Shown: piece after piece, positions 8,668-18,234 of the stretch | Position numbering within the stretch: the first letter of the stretch is position 1 | Layout of the letters: each line of letters opens with the position of its first letter | Source: Streptomyces sp. PR69 | Lineage (GTDB): Bacteria > Actinomycetota > Actinomycetes > Streptomycetales > Streptomycetaceae | Reading direction: 5' to 3' | DNA length: 64,000 bases | NCBI RefSeq assembly: GCF_026420845.1 | Contig: NZ_JAOWCB010000001.1 | Coordinates: 124,001-188,000 of the forward strand | Position numbers and translations under genes: made by a program | Notes under the pieces: model-generated | What the model was told of the DNA's origin: nothing | The model's input: the letters and a program-made list of their open reading frames with translations, nothing else | Databases searched by the model: none

Positions 8668-9444
8668 CTACTCGACGCCGAGCTTCTTCAGCTCCGCGGG
8701 GAGGTCCTTCTGCTCGACGTCCTTGCCGTCGATGCGGATCGTGGGGGTGCCGCGGATCTCGGAGTTCTTGAAGTCCTCGATCATCTCCAGCGCCCACTTG
8801 TCGTAGGTGCCCTTCTCCAGGGCGTCCTTGAAGGAGGCGTTGTCCTTCAGCGCCTCGACGTCCTTCGCGACGTCGAGGAGATAGGAGTCCTTGGCGAACT
8901 CGTCCTTCGACTCCTCCGGGTGGTGCTTCGCGGAGTACAGCTGTGCGAGGTAGTCGGAGAACGCGTCCTTGCTCACATTGAGCGCGGCGCCCAGCGCGCT
9001 GATGGCGTTCTTGGAGCCGGTGCCGCCGAAGTTGCCGTCGATGATGTCGCCGAGGTGGACCTTGAGCGTGATCTTGTCCTGCTCGGCCGCCTTCTTGATG
9101 GTCTCGCCGGTGCTCTGCTCGAAGGCCGCACAGGCGGGGCAGCGCAGGTCTTCATAGATGTCGACGACGGACTTGCCGCTGCCGATCTTGATGGTGGTGC
9201 CCTTGTCGCCCTCGGAGTTGGCGGGCTTGACCAGCTCCTTGTCCTTGGCGGCCTCCCAGGCGCCCGGCTGGTTGGCCTGCACCACCGCGTAGCCGATGCC
9301 GCCGGCCAGCGCGAGGACCGCGACGGTCGAGCCGGCGACGATCAGCTGACGGCGGACCTTGTCCCGCTTGGCCTGGCGCTCGCGCTCCTGGCGCATCCGC
9401 TCGCGGGCCGCCGCCTTGTTGGCGTGACTGTTGCGTGCACTCAT
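8668..9444 (-). CDS. Membrane-anchored DsbA-family thiol-disulfide protein
   Basis: A 258-aa protein with a charged N-terminus (Arg/Lys/Glu-rich, about 1-33), one transmembrane anchor (about 34-56) and an extracytoplasmic thioredoxin fold. The active site is YEDLRCPACAAFE (CPAC, about residues 93-105), and the cis-Pro loop is RGTPTIRIDG near residue 235. This is the DsbA/Thioredoxin_4 architecture common in actinobacteria, expected to oxidise or isomerise thiols of exported proteins. A paralogue of the same layout is at 40373-41245. A membrane-protein gene lies 75 bp upstream on the same strand and may belong to the same transcript. Confidence 0.9.
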   Translation of the reverse strand: MSARNSHANKAAARERMRQERERQAKRDKVRRQLIVAGSTVAVLALAGGIGYAVVQANQPGAWEAAKDKELVKPANSEGDKGTTIKIGSGKSVVDIYEDLRCPACAAFEQSTGETIKKAAEQDKITLKVHLGDIIDGNFGGTGSKNAISALGAALNVSKDAFSDYLAQLYSAKHHPEESKDEFAKDSYLLDVAKDVEALKDNASFKDALEKGTYDKWALEMIEDFKNSEIRGTPTIRIDGKDVEQKDLPAELKKLGVE

Positions 9445-9519
9445 GATCGATTCACTCCGTGTGGGGTGTGGAAGAAGACAGACGGGAGAGAGGGGGGGAA
9501 GGGGCCGGACGCCGGGGCG

Positions 9520-10236
9520 TCAGCCGCCGACCGCGACGACGGCGCGCGGCGGTCCCCTCCGTCCCACGGAGTGCACCAGGGCGCGAGCACGGCACACCGG
9601 CGGCTCGCCCCGGTGCGTAGGGACCGCCCGGCGTACGGACGCCAGCAGCGAGGCGGCGCCCATCGCGGCGACCGCGCACAGCAGCGGGCGGAACGCGAGC
9701 ACGCCCGCCGCCCGGACCAGCGCGGCCAGCGCCGCCTCGCCGCGCCGCAGCCAGGCCGCCGCCAGCAGCCCGACCGAGACATGGGCGGCGAGCAGCAGCC
9801 AGGGCAGCGCGGGGTCAGCGGAGTGCAGCAGTTCGGCCGCGCGCCGGTCGGCGGCCGCCACCGCGGGCAGCGCTGTGCCCATGTCCCCGCCGCCGCACAG
9901 CACATCGAAGCCGACCGCGCGCAGCGAACCGGCGACGGGCCCGCCGGCCGGGCCGTAGCAGACATGCTGGCCGGCGGTGAACACCGTGTCCGCCGCCAGC
10001 TCCAGCGGCACCAGCAGCCCCGCGATCCGCCAGAAGCCGCGCTCCCGGCCGAAGAGCGCGAAGGCCGCCAGGAACACACAGGCCGAGACGAGGGCGAGCG
10101 TCCCGAGCGGCAGCGGAACACCGGAGAGCAGCACATGGGAGGCCGCGGACAGCGTCACGGTCACCGCCGTGAAAACCGCTGCCCGCACCCCTCTGAGCTG
10201 CGCCCCTGCTATGTCCATCGCCGGTGAGTCTGCCAT
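9520..10236 (-). CDS. Hypothetical integral membrane protein
   Basis: A 238-aa protein with about five hydrophobic helices (roughly 18-38, 44-63, 67-92, 140-163, 168-199) and a basic C-terminal tail. His and Cys residues sit in or beside the helices (SHVLL, AGQHVCYG, LLAAHVSV), which would suit metal or haem contact, but no recognised motif is complete. It is upstream of the DsbA-like gene on the same strand, hinting at a joint envelope role. I do not recognise the family. Length, codon use and hydropathy support a real gene. Confidence 0.7.
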   Translation of the reverse strand: MADSPAMDIAGAQLRGVRAAVFTAVTVTLSAASHVLLSGVPLPLGTLALVSACVFLAAFALFGRERGFWRIAGLLVPLELAADTVFTAGQHVCYGPAGGPVAGSLRAVGFDVLCGGGDMGTALPAVAAADRRAAELLHSADPALPWLLLAAHVSVGLLAAAWLRRGEAALAALVRAAGVLAFRPLLCAVAAMGAASLLASVRRAVPTHRGEPPVCRARALVHSVGRRGPPRAVVAVGG

Positions 10237-10269
10237 GCCCGCGGATAAGCGGTCTCTAAGGATCCGGCC

Positions 10270-11601
10270 TTACTGCAGACCCGGAATCCTTCCGTTACGG
10301 AACAGGTCCACAAAGATCTGGTGGTCCGCACGTGCCCGTGCGCCGTAGCCATGGGCGAAGTCGACCAGCAGCTCGCCGAAGCCGTCCTCGTCGGCCGCGA
10401 CCGCCGCGTCGATCGCGCGCTCCGTGGAGAACGGCACCAGCGAGTGCCCGCTCTCGTCGTCCGCCGCCGCGTGCATGGCCGCCGCGGCCCGGCCGAGGTC
10501 GGCCACGGTCGCGGCGATCTCGGCCGGGTCGTCGATGTCCGACCAGTCCAGATCCACGGCGTACGGAGAGACCTCGGCGACCAGCTGGCCGCAGCCGTCC
10601 AGCTCCGTCCAGCCCAGCCATGGGTCGGCGTGTGCCTGGAGCGCCCGCTGCGAGATCACCGTGCGATGGCCCTCGTGCTGGAAGTACTCGCGCACCGCGG
10701 GATCGCCGACATGGCGGGAGACCGCGGGGGTCTGCGCCCGCTTCATATAGATCACCACATCGTTCTCCAGGGCGTCGCTGTTGCCCTCAAGCAGGATGTT
10801 GTACGACGGCAGGCCCGCGGACCCTATGCCCACCCCGCGCCGCCCCACCACGTCCTTGACCCGGTAGGAGTCGGGGCGGGCGAGACTGGACTCCGGAAGC
10901 GTCTCCAGATAGCCGTCGAAGGCCGCCAGCACCTTGTAGCGCGTGGCCGCGTCCAGCTCGACCGCCGAGCCGCCCGGCGCGAAACGCCGCTCGAACTCGC
11001 GGATCTCGGTCATCGAGTCGAGCAGGGAGAACCGGGTCAGCGAGCGGGCCTCGCGCAGCGCCTTCAGCAGCGGGCCGTCGGCGTTGTCCAGGGTGAAGGG
11101 CGCCAGCTCGGCGTCCTTGGTCCCGTAGGCCAGCGCATGGATGCGCTCCCGGTAGGCGGCGGCGCAGATCCGCACCAGCTCCGTGATCGTCTCGTCGCTG
11201 AGCGCCTTGGTGTAGCCGATCAGCGCCAGCGAGGCGGCGAGGCGCTGCAGATCCCAGGTGAAGGGGCCCACATAGGCCTCGTCGAAGTCATTGACGTTGA
11301 AGACCAGCCGGCCGCCCGCGTCCATATAAGTGCCGAAGTTCTCCGCGTGCAGATCGCCGTGGATCCACACCCGCGAGGTGCGGTCGTCCAGATACGGTCC
11401 GCTGTCCCGCCCCTCCCGCTGGAGGTCCGTGTAGAAGAGACAGGCGGCGCCCCGGTAGAAGGCGAAGGCCGAGGCCGCCATCTTCCGGAACTTGACGCGG
11501 AAGGCGGCCGGGTCGGCGGCGAGCAGCTCGCCGAAGGCGGTGTCGAAGACGGCGAGTATCTCCTCGCCGCGTGCTTCGGCCGGGGTTTGGTGGACCGACA
11601 T
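10270..11601 (-). CDS. DUF2252 family protein
   Basis: A 443-aa cytosolic protein of the DUF2252 family, which has remote similarity to aminoglycoside-phosphotransferase/protein-kinase folds. Family features are visible: FRVKFRKMAASAFAFYRG near the N-terminus, then WIHGDLHAENFGTY (the HGDLHxxN catalytic-loop-like motif) followed by VFNVNDFDEA (DFD metal-ligand-like motif). The function is unknown. The frame extends to 11682, but ATG at 11601 has GGGAGG ten bases upstream and gives the usual N-terminus (MSVHQTPAEARG). It is divergent from dnaE with 238 bp between the starts. Confidence 0.9.
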   Translation of the reverse strand: MSVHQTPAEARGEEILAVFDTAFGELLAADPAAFRVKFRKMAASAFAFYRGAACLFYTDLQREGRDSGPYLDDRTSRVWIHGDLHAENFGTYMDAGGRLVFNVNDFDEAYVGPFTWDLQRLAASLALIGYTKALSDETITELVRICAAAYRERIHALAYGTKDAELAPFTLDNADGPLLKALREARSLTRFSLLDSMTEIREFERRFAPGGSAVELDAATRYKVLAAFDGYLETLPESSLARPDSYRVKDVVGRRGVGIGSAGLPSYNILLEGNSDALENDVVIYMKRAQTPAVSRHVGDPAVREYFQHEGHRTVISQRALQAHADPWLGWTELDGCGQLVAEVSPYAVDLDWSDIDDPAEIAATVADLGRAAAAMHAAADDESGHSLVPFSTERAIDAAVAADEDGFGELLVDFAHGYGARARADHQIFVDLFRNGRIPGLQ

Positions 11602-11839
11602 CGCTGGGTGCCTCCCGGAGGGTGACATAGAGGGGTGACATAGGGGACAGCTGTTCCGCCCTCCCCAACGCCCGAGCGCCATCCGGAGTGCCCGCCCGCC
11701 GCACGGCCGCCACCCCTCGTCGGGACGCCTCGCGTCGTCGTATTGCCTTCGGATGTCAGTGGTGCGACGTAGACTTCAGCGCTGTCCCCCGTTGAGTGAC
11801 AGCAGCCCGCCATCGACCGTTTTGCTGGAGGCCCCCGCC

Positions 11840-14800
11840 GTGGCAGCACCGTCCGACAAGCCCCCGTTCACGCACCTCCATGTGCACACCCAGTACTCGC
11901 TGCTGGACGGTGCGGCGCGGCTCAAGGACATGTTCAATGCCTGCAATGAAATGGGCATGACGCATATCGCCATGACCGACCATGGCAACCTCCACGGCGC
12001 GTACGACTTCTTCCACCAGGCCCAGAAGGCCGGTGTGACGCCGATCATCGGCATCGAGGCCTATGTCGCCCCCGAGTCCCGGCGCACCAAGCGCAAGATC
12101 CAGTGGGGCCAGCCGCACCAGAAGCGGGACGACGTCTCCGGTTCCGGCGGCTACACCCACAAGACGATCTGGGCGGCGAACAAGACCGGGCTGCACAATC
12201 TCTTCCGGCTCTCCTCCGACGCCTATGCGGAGGGCTGGCTGCAGAAGTGGCCGCGCATGGACAAGGAGACCATCGCCCAGTGGTCGGAGGGGCTGATCGC
12301 CTCCACCGGCTGCCCCTCGGGAGAGCTGCAGACCAGGCTGCGCCTCGGCCAGTTCGACGAAGCTCTCAAGGCCGCCTCCGAGTACCAGGACATCTTCGGC
12401 AAGGACCGGTACTTCCTGGAGCTGATGGACCACGGCATCGAGATCGAGCGCCGCGTCCGCGACGGGCTGCTGGAGGTCGGCAAGAAGCTCGGCATCCCGC
12501 CCCTCGTCACCAATGACTCGCACTACACCTATGCGCACGAGGCGTCCGCGCACGACGCGCTGCTGTGCATCCAGACGGGGAAGAACCTCTCCGACCCCGA
12601 CCGCTTCAGGTTCGACGGCACCGGCTACTACCTGAAGTCCACCGACGAGATGTACGCCGTCGACTCCTCCGACGCCTGGCAGGAGGGCTGCCGCAACACC
12701 CTGCTCGTCGCCGAGCAGATCGACACCACGGGCTGGTTCGAGAAGCGGGACCTGATGCCCAAGTTCGATGTGCCCGAGGGCTACACCGAGGTCACCTGGT
12801 TCCAGGAGGAGGTCCGCCGCGGCATGGCCCGCCGCTTCCCCGGCGGCATCCCCGAGGACCGGCAGAAGCAGGCCGACTACGAGATGGACGTCATCATCCA
12901 GATGGGGTTCCCGGGCTACTTCCTCGTCGTCGCGGACTTCATCATGTGGGCCAAGCGCAACGGCATCGCGGTGGGCCCCGGCCGGGGCTCCGCGGCGGGC
13001 TCGATCGTCGCCTACGCCATGGGCATCACCGACCTCGACCCGATCGAACACGGGCTGATCTTCGAGCGGTTCCTCAACCCCGAGCGCATCTCGATGCCCG
13101 ATGTCGACATCGACTTCGACGAGCGCCGGCGCGTCGAGGTGATCAGGTATGTGACGGAGAAATACGGCGCCGACAAGGTCGCCATGATCGGCACCTACGG
13201 CACCATCAAGGCGAAGAACGCCATCAAGGACTCCGCCCGTGTCCTGGGCTATCCGTACGCCATGGGCGACCGCATCACCAAGGCCATGCCCGCCGACGTC
13301 CTCGGCAAGGGCATCGACCTCAACGGCATCACCGACCCCTCCCACCCCCGTTACTCGGAGGCCGGAGAGGTCCGGGGGATGTATGAGAACGAGCCGGATG
13401 TGAAGAAGGTCATCGACACCGCCAAGGGCGTCGAGGGCCTGGTGCGGCAGATGGGCGTGCACGCAGCCGGCGTGATCATGTCCAGCGAGACGATCACCGA
13501 CCATGTCCCGGTCTGGGTCAGGCACACCGACCAGGTCACCATCACCCAGTGGGACTACCCCAGCTGTGAGTCGCTGGGCCTGCTGAAGATGGACTTCCTG
13601 GGCCTGCGCAACCTCACCATCATGGACGACGCCGTCAAGATGGTGGAGGCCAACAAGGGCATCAAGCTGGAGCTCCTCGAAGTACCGCTGGACGACCCCA
13701 AGACCTATGAGCTGCTGTGCCGCGGCGACACGCTCGGCGTCTTCCAGTTCGACGGCGGGCCGATGCGCTCGCTGCTGCGGCTGATGAAGCCCGACAACTT
13801 CGAGGACATCTCCGCCGTCTCGGCCCTGTATCGCCCCGGCCCGATGGGAATGAACTCCCATACGAACTACGCCCTGCGCAAGAACGGCCAGCAGGAGATC
13901 ACCCCGATCCACCCGGAGCTGGAGGAGCCTCTCAAGGAGGTCCTCGGCCTGACCTACGGCCTGATCGTCTACCAGGAGCAGGTGCAGAAGGCCGCCCAGA
14001 TCATCGCCGGGTACTCGCTCGGCGAAGCCGACATCCTCCGCCGGGTGATGGGCAAGAAGAAGCCCGAGGAGCTGGCGAAGAACTTCTCCATCTTCCAGGC
14101 CGGCGCCCGCAAGAACGGCTACAGCGACGAGGCCATCCAGGCGCTGTGGGATGTGCTGGTCCCCTTCGCCGGATACGCGTTCAACAAGGCCCACTCCTCC
14201 GCGTACGGACTGGTCACCTACTGGACCGCCTATCTCAAGGCGAACCACCCCGCCGAATACATGGCGGCGCTGCTCACCTCGGTCAAGGACGACAAGGACA
14301 AGTCGGCGGTCTACCTCAACGAGTGCCGCCGCATGGGCATCAAGGTGCTCCCGCCCAATGTCAACGAGTCCGAGTCGAACTTCGCCGCCCAGGGCGACGA
14401 CGTCATCCTCTTCGGCCTCTCCGCCGTGCGGAACGTCGGCGCCAACGTGGTGGAATCGATCATCCGCTGCCGCAAGTCCAAGGGGAAGTACGCCTCCTTC
14501 CCGGACTTCCTCGACAAGGTCGAGGCGGTGGTGTGCAACAAGCGGACCATCGAGTCGCTGATCAAGGCTGGCGCGTTCGACGAGATGGGCCACACCCGCA
14601 AGGGGCTCGTCGCCCACCATGAGCCGATGATCGACAATGTCGTCGCGGTCAAGCGCAAGGAGGCCGAGGGCCAGTTCGACCTCTTCGGCGGCATGGGCGA
14701 CGAGGACAGCAAGGAGCCCGGCTTCGGCCTTGACGTGGAGTTCTCCGACGTCGAGTGGGACAAGTCGTATCTCCTCGCCCAGGAGCGGGAGATGCTCGGA

Positions 14801-15391
14801 CTCTATGTCTCCGACCATCCGCTCTTCGGCATCGAACATGTCCTCGCCGACAAGACGGACGCCGCGATCTCCCAGCTGACCGGCGGAGAGCATGCCGACG
14901 GCGCGGTCGTCACCATCGGCGGCATCATCTCCGGCCTCCAGCGCAAGATGACCAAGCAGGGCAACGCCTGGGCGATCGCCACCGTCGAGGATCTGGCGGG
15001 CTCCATCGAGTGCATGTTCTTCCCCGCCACCTACCAGCTGGTGTCCACCCAGCTCGTCGAGGACACGGTCGTCTTCGTCAAGGGCCGGCTCGACAAGCGC
15101 GAGGACGTGCCGCGGCTGGTGGCGATGGAGCTGATGGTCCCTGATCTGTCCCAGGCGGGGAGCAACGCCCCCGTCGTGGTGACCATCCCCACCGTGAAGG
15201 TCACCCCGCCGATGGTCAGCCGCCTCGGTGAGATCCTCAGCCACCACAAGGGCAACACCGAGGTGCGGATCAAGCTCCAGGGGCCGCGCAAGACCACCGT
15301 GCTCCGGCTCGACCGGCACCGGGTGCAGCCGGATCCGGCCCTCTTCGGCGATCTCAAGGTGCTGCTCGGCCCCTCCTGTCTGGCCGGGTAG
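11840..15391 (+). CDS. dnaE: DNA polymerase III alpha subunit (replicative polymerase)
   Basis: The catalytic subunit of the replicative polymerase, 1183 aa, normal for actinobacterial DnaE1. The PHP domain starts at once (FTHLHVHTQYSLLDGAARL, MTDHGNLHGAYDF). The palm has PDVDIDFDERRR near residues 419-430, carrying catalytic Asp residues, with GPGRGSAAGS before it. Finger and beta-binding regions include SALYRPGPM and YQEQVQKAAQIIAGYSLGEAD. Helix-hairpin-helix and OB-fold segments follow (GIISGLQRKMTKQG near residue 1025). GTG at 11840 is chosen because GGAGG lies eight bases upstream and homologues begin (S)KPPFTHLHVH; an in-frame ATG at 11753 would add an unsupported 29-residue leader. Confidence 0.97.
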   Translation: MAAPSDKPPFTHLHVHTQYSLLDGAARLKDMFNACNEMGMTHIAMTDHGNLHGAYDFFHQAQKAGVTPIIGIEAYVAPESRRTKRKIQWGQPHQKRDDVSGSGGYTHKTIWAANKTGLHNLFRLSSDAYAEGWLQKWPRMDKETIAQWSEGLIASTGCPSGELQTRLRLGQFDEALKAASEYQDIFGKDRYFLELMDHGIEIERRVRDGLLEVGKKLGIPPLVTNDSHYTYAHEASAHDALLCIQTGKNLSDPDRFRFDGTGYYLKSTDEMYAVDSSDAWQEGCRNTLLVAEQIDTTGWFEKRDLMPKFDVPEGYTEVTWFQEEVRRGMARRFPGGIPEDRQKQADYEMDVIIQMGFPGYFLVVADFIMWAKRNGIAVGPGRGSAAGSIVAYAMGITDLDPIEHGLIFERFLNPERISMPDVDIDFDERRRVEVIRYVTEKYGADKVAMIGTYGTIKAKNAIKDSARVLGYPYAMGDRITKAMPADVLGKGIDLNGITDPSHPRYSEAGEVRGMYENEPDVKKVIDTAKGVEGLVRQMGVHAAGVIMSSETITDHVPVWVRHTDQVTITQWDYPSCESLGLLKMDFLGLRNLTIMDDAVKMVEANKGIKLELLEVPLDDPKTYELLCRGDTLGVFQFDGGPMRSLLRLMKPDNFEDISAVSALYRPGPMGMNSHTNYALRKNGQQEITPIHPELEEPLKEVLGLTYGLIVYQEQVQKAAQIIAGYSLGEADILRRVMGKKKPEELAKNFSIFQAGARKNGYSDEAIQALWDVLVPFAGYAFNKAHSSAYGLVTYWTAYLKANHPAEYMAALLTSVKDDKDKSAVYLNECRRMGIKVLPPNVNESESNFAAQGDDVILFGLSAVRNVGANVVESIIRCRKSKGKYASFPDFLDKVEAVVCNKRTIESLIKAGAFDEMGHTRKGLVAHHEPMIDNVVAVKRKEAEGQFDLFGGMGDEDSKEPGFGLDVEFSDVEWDKSYLLAQEREMLGLYVSDHPLFGIEHVLADKTDAAISQLTGGEHADGAVVTIGGIISGLQRKMTKQGNAWAIATVEDLAGSIECMFFPATYQLVSTQLVEDTVVFVKGRLDKREDVPRLVAMELMVPDLSQAGSNAPVVVTIPTVKVTPPMVSRLGEILSHHKGNTEVRIKLQGPRKTTVLRLDRHRVQPDPALFGDLKVLLGPSCLAG

Positions 15392-15411
15392 CGGCAGCTG
15401 ACAGCCGCGTA

Positions 15412-15451
15412 CGCAAGGGGCGCGCCCATCATCATGGGCGCGCCCCTTGCG
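15412..15451. terminator. Bidirectional terminator between dnaE and a small gene
   Basis: A perfect 18-bp inverted repeat (CGCAAGGGGCGCGCCCAT and its complement) with a CATC loop lies 20 bp after the dnaE stop and 10 bp before the stop of the convergent small gene, so it can serve both transcripts. Confidence 0.9.
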
Positions 15452-15461
15452 CATGCGGCCG

Positions 15462-15638
15462 TCAGTTGTGGCCGAAGCGCTTCTCCCGGTGCTTCCGGGC
15501 GACGTCTGAGGGGTTCGCCTCGACGGCCGACTTGGCCTGGGCCTCCATCGACGACTGCTGCGCCTGCTGCTGACCTCGCTCCGCCTGCGACGCCTGAGTC
15601 GAACGCTGGGGCTGTTTCTTGTTCTTGTTCTTGGCCAT
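15462..15638 (-). CDS. Small basic, Gln/Lys-rich hypothetical protein
   Basis: A 58-aa hydrophilic protein that begins MAKNKNKKQPQRSTQASQAE and ends in a basic KHREKRFGHN tail, with a Gln-rich centre. ATG at 15638 has AGGAGG eight bases upstream, an unusually good site, and the gene ends against a perfect hairpin. Both features argue that it is translated. It is probably a cytosolic, disordered, nucleic-acid-associated protein, but that is inference from composition only; I do not recognise a named family. A different open frame covers the same bases without an RBS. Confidence 0.75.
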   Translation of the reverse strand: MAKNKNKKQPQRSTQASQAERGQQQAQQSSMEAQAKSAVEANPSDVARKHREKRFGHN

Positions 15639-15914
15639 GGTGCTGCCTCCTGGGAGTTTTCGGGGCCAGGGCCGCGACCAGATTCACATACGTACTGAAC
15701 CACTGCATTTTGGATCATTACTGGCTGTAACGGACGGGCAGAGAGGGCTGGAATCCCTCGATCCGCCACGCCGATGATCGAGTTCCGGCCGTTAACCCTC
15801 CCGAGGTCGGGCAGACTCGAAGGAAACCCGGAACAATCCCCGGTCCGGACCTTCATCCGGAACCTCTCCGCTCCCTTAAGTCCCCGAAAGAGTTCCCGAA
15901 AGAGGGTGGATCGC

Positions 15915-17225
15915 GTGGACCGCTGCGTCGTCCTGGTGGACGCCGGATATCTGCTGGGCGCCGCCGCGAGCCTGCTCGCCGGGGAACCGGCGCGTTCCCG
16001 GATCACCGTCGACCACACCGCCCTCATCCAGGGTCTGCGCGATCTCGCCGAAACCGATACGGAACGCCCGTTGCTGCGCATCTACTGGTTCGACGGCGCG
16101 CCCGACCGGGTGCCGCAGCCCGAACACCGCAGGCTGCGCGTGATGCCGAGGGTCACCGTCCGGCTCGGCGCCCTCACCCGCAGCGACGGCCGCTGGGCGC
16201 AGAAGGGCGTGGACGCCGCCATGCACGCGGAACTCACCGAGCTGGCCCGCAACCGCGCCTGCTCGGACGTAGTGCTGGTGACCGGGGACGGCGATCTGCT
16301 GCCCGGCCTGATGTCCGCCAAGGAACACGGCGTCGCCGTCCACCTGTGGGCCGTGCAGGCGGCCGACGGCGACTACAACCAGTCCGAGGACCTGGTCGCC
16401 GAGGCCGATGAGCGGCGGGTGCTGGACCGCGCGTGGATCACCCGCGCCGTACGGGCCAAGGAGCTCACCGGAGTCTGCGCGCCCCCGCCCGCCACCCGCC
16501 CCGAGATCGCCGCCATCCTCTCCGCCCCCCTTCCCGAATCCGCCCTCGCCGCCTCGCAGGAACGGGCCTCCGACGCCGCGCGCAACGGCTCGCACGCCGA
16601 CCGCGCACCGGCCGACGGCGGCGCGCCCGCGTCCGCTCCCACGACGCCCGCCGCCTCCAAGGGCGTCCCCACCCCCAAGGACCTGGCCGGGCTGCGCGGC
16701 CCCGGACAGCAGCCCGCCGCCGCGAGCGCGACCGGCGCCACCCTGCGCTGGTCCTCCGACAAGGGCTGGGTCGAACGGCCCGGCGGCGGCGCCCTCGGCG
16801 AACCCCCGGAGTCCGCCTCGCTGCCCACCCTCGCCCAGCTCACCAGCGCCGAGCAGCGCTGGGCCGACCGCGAGGAGGACATCACCACCGTCAGCGGCGA
16901 CCCCTTCGAGGTCGGGCAGGTCTTCGCCCGGCGCTGGATGGAGCGCCTCCCGGACGCCCCGGAACCCGGCCAGTCCGGGCCCTCCGGACAACACGGCCAG
17001 CCGGCCCAGACCGGTCAGTCGAGCCATGTGCAGACCCTCTCCGCGATGTACCCGCGCATCCCGCACCGCATCGACGGCGAACTGCTCCGCTACGCGGCTC
17101 GCTTCGGGCTGCTCGCCCACAAGGACGACCAGATCGACGAGCACGACCGCTATGCGATCCGGGCCGGATTCTGGCGCGAGATCGATGTGCGGGCGGCCGC
17201 GGAGCACGCCCCGGCGGGGGAGTGA
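15915..17225 (+). CDS. NYN-domain (LabA/DUF88-like) putative RNase
   Basis: A 436-aa protein. Residues 1-185 form a NYN (PIN-like) domain with the expected acidic positions: VVLVDAGYLLG at the start, KGVDAAMHAEL near residue 102 and DVVLVTGDGDLLPGL near residue 118. These suggest a Mg2+-dependent ribonuclease. A Pro/Ala-rich linker of about 110 residues leads to a conserved C-terminal region (DPFEVGQVFARRWMERLP, then IPHRIDGELLRYAARFGLL), perhaps an RNA or partner-binding module. GTG at 15915 gives the usual N-terminus (M/V)DRCVVLVDAG; an upstream in-frame ATG at 15774 adds a low-quality leader. The RNA target is unknown. Confidence 0.88.
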   Translation: MDRCVVLVDAGYLLGAAASLLAGEPARSRITVDHTALIQGLRDLAETDTERPLLRIYWFDGAPDRVPQPEHRRLRVMPRVTVRLGALTRSDGRWAQKGVDAAMHAELTELARNRACSDVVLVTGDGDLLPGLMSAKEHGVAVHLWAVQAADGDYNQSEDLVAEADERRVLDRAWITRAVRAKELTGVCAPPPATRPEIAAILSAPLPESALAASQERASDAARNGSHADRAPADGGAPASAPTTPAASKGVPTPKDLAGLRGPGQQPAAASATGATLRWSSDKGWVERPGGGALGEPPESASLPTLAQLTSAEQRWADREEDITTVSGDPFEVGQVFARRWMERLPDAPEPGQSGPSGQHGQPAQTGQSSHVQTLSAMYPRIPHRIDGELLRYAARFGLLAHKDDQIDEHDRYAIRAGFWREIDVRAAAEHAPAGE

Positions 17226-17253
17226 CCCCGGTGACCCCTTAGGCTCATCCCTC

Positions 17254-18234
17254 GTGAGTACGGTGTGCGTGGTGCGGGATCTGGTGAAGACGTACCCCGC
17301 CGCGCGCGGCAGAAGGGGCACGCCCGGCACCCCCGAAGTGCGGGCCACCGACGGCATCAGCCTCGATGTGAAGCGCGGGGAGATCTTCGGCCTGCTCGGC
17401 CCCAACGGCGCCGGCAAGTCCACCCTCGTACGGCAGCTGACCGGACTGATGCGCCCGGACTCCGGCAGCGTCGAGATCCTCGGCCACGATCTCGTACGCC
17501 ACCCGGAGCGCGCCGCACGGCTCATCGGCTATCTGGGACAGCAGTCCACGGCGCTCGACGAGCTGACCGTCTCCCTCGCCGCCGAGACCACCGGCCGGCT
17601 GCGCGGGCTCGGCGCCCGCGAGGCCCGCGCGGAGCGCGACGCCGTCCTCGGCGAACTGGGCCTGACGGAGCTGGCCGGACGGCCCCTGCGGAAACTGTCC
17701 GGCGGACAGCGGAGGCTGGCCTGTGTGGCCGCCGCGCTGGTGGGGGAGCGGCCGCTGCTGGTGCTGGACGAACCCACCACCGGAATGGACCCCGTCGCCC
17801 GGCGTGCCGTCTGGGCCGCCGTCGACCGGCGGCGCGCCGAACGCGGCGCGACCGTCCTGCTCGTCACCCACAACGTCATCGAGGCCGAGACCGTGCTCGA
17901 CCGGGTCGCCGTGCTGGACAGCGGCCGGGTCATCGCCTGCGACACCCCCGCCGGGCTCAAGGAAGAGATCGCGGGCGAGGTACGGGTGGAGCTGGTGTGG
18001 CGCGAGCGAGCCCCCCTGGACGTGCCCGAAGTCGCCGCGCTGCACGAGTCGGCCCAGGCATCGGGCCGCCGCTGGGTGCTCAGACTCGCACCCGACGAGG
18101 CGCGGGCCGCCGTGGCGGCGGTCACCGGAGGCGCGGCGTTCGCCGCCCTCGACGACTTCACCCTGGCGACGCCCAGCCTGGAAGATGTGTACCTCGCCCT
18201 CGGCGGACGTACGGAAGGACTGGTGAAGGCGTGA
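17254..18234 (+). CDS. ABC transporter ATP-binding protein
   Basis: A 326-aa ABC-2-type exporter ATPase. Walker A is GPNGAGKST, the Q-loop region is LGQQSTALDELTV, the signature is LSGGQRRLACVAAAL, Walker B is LLVLDEPTTGMDP, and the H-loop His is in LVTHN. A DrrA-like C-terminal extension of about 80 residues (VRVELVWRERAPLD..) follows. The GTG start was chosen 28 bp after the NYN gene. The stop overlaps the permease start by 4 nt (GTGA), so the two are translationally coupled and form one exporter. The substrate is unknown; drug, lipid or small-molecule efflux is typical. Confidence 0.93.
   Translation: MSTVCVVRDLVKTYPAARGRRGTPGTPEVRATDGISLDVKRGEIFGLLGPNGAGKSTLVRQLTGLMRPDSGSVEILGHDLVRHPERAARLIGYLGQQSTALDELTVSLAAETTGRLRGLGAREARAERDAVLGELGLTELAGRPLRKLSGGQRRLACVAAALVGERPLLVLDEPTTGMDPVARRAVWAAVDRRRAERGATVLLVTHNVIEAETVLDRVAVLDSGRVIACDTPAGLKEEIAGEVRVELVWRERAPLDVPEVAALHESAQASGRRWVLRLAPDEARAAVAAVTGGAAFAALDDFTLATPSLEDVYLALGGRTEGLVKA

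Noticed and set aside
11753..11839. N-terminal extension of dnaE from the ATG at 11753
   Set aside because: Not similar to DnaE N-termini; GTG at 11840 has GGAGG and the conserved start.
11756..16081. 1441-aa minus-strand open frame across dnaE
   Set aside because: The translation (His/Asp/Val/Leu-rich) is the mirror of dnaE codon bias; no motif, no RBS, and it runs through the perfect terminator.
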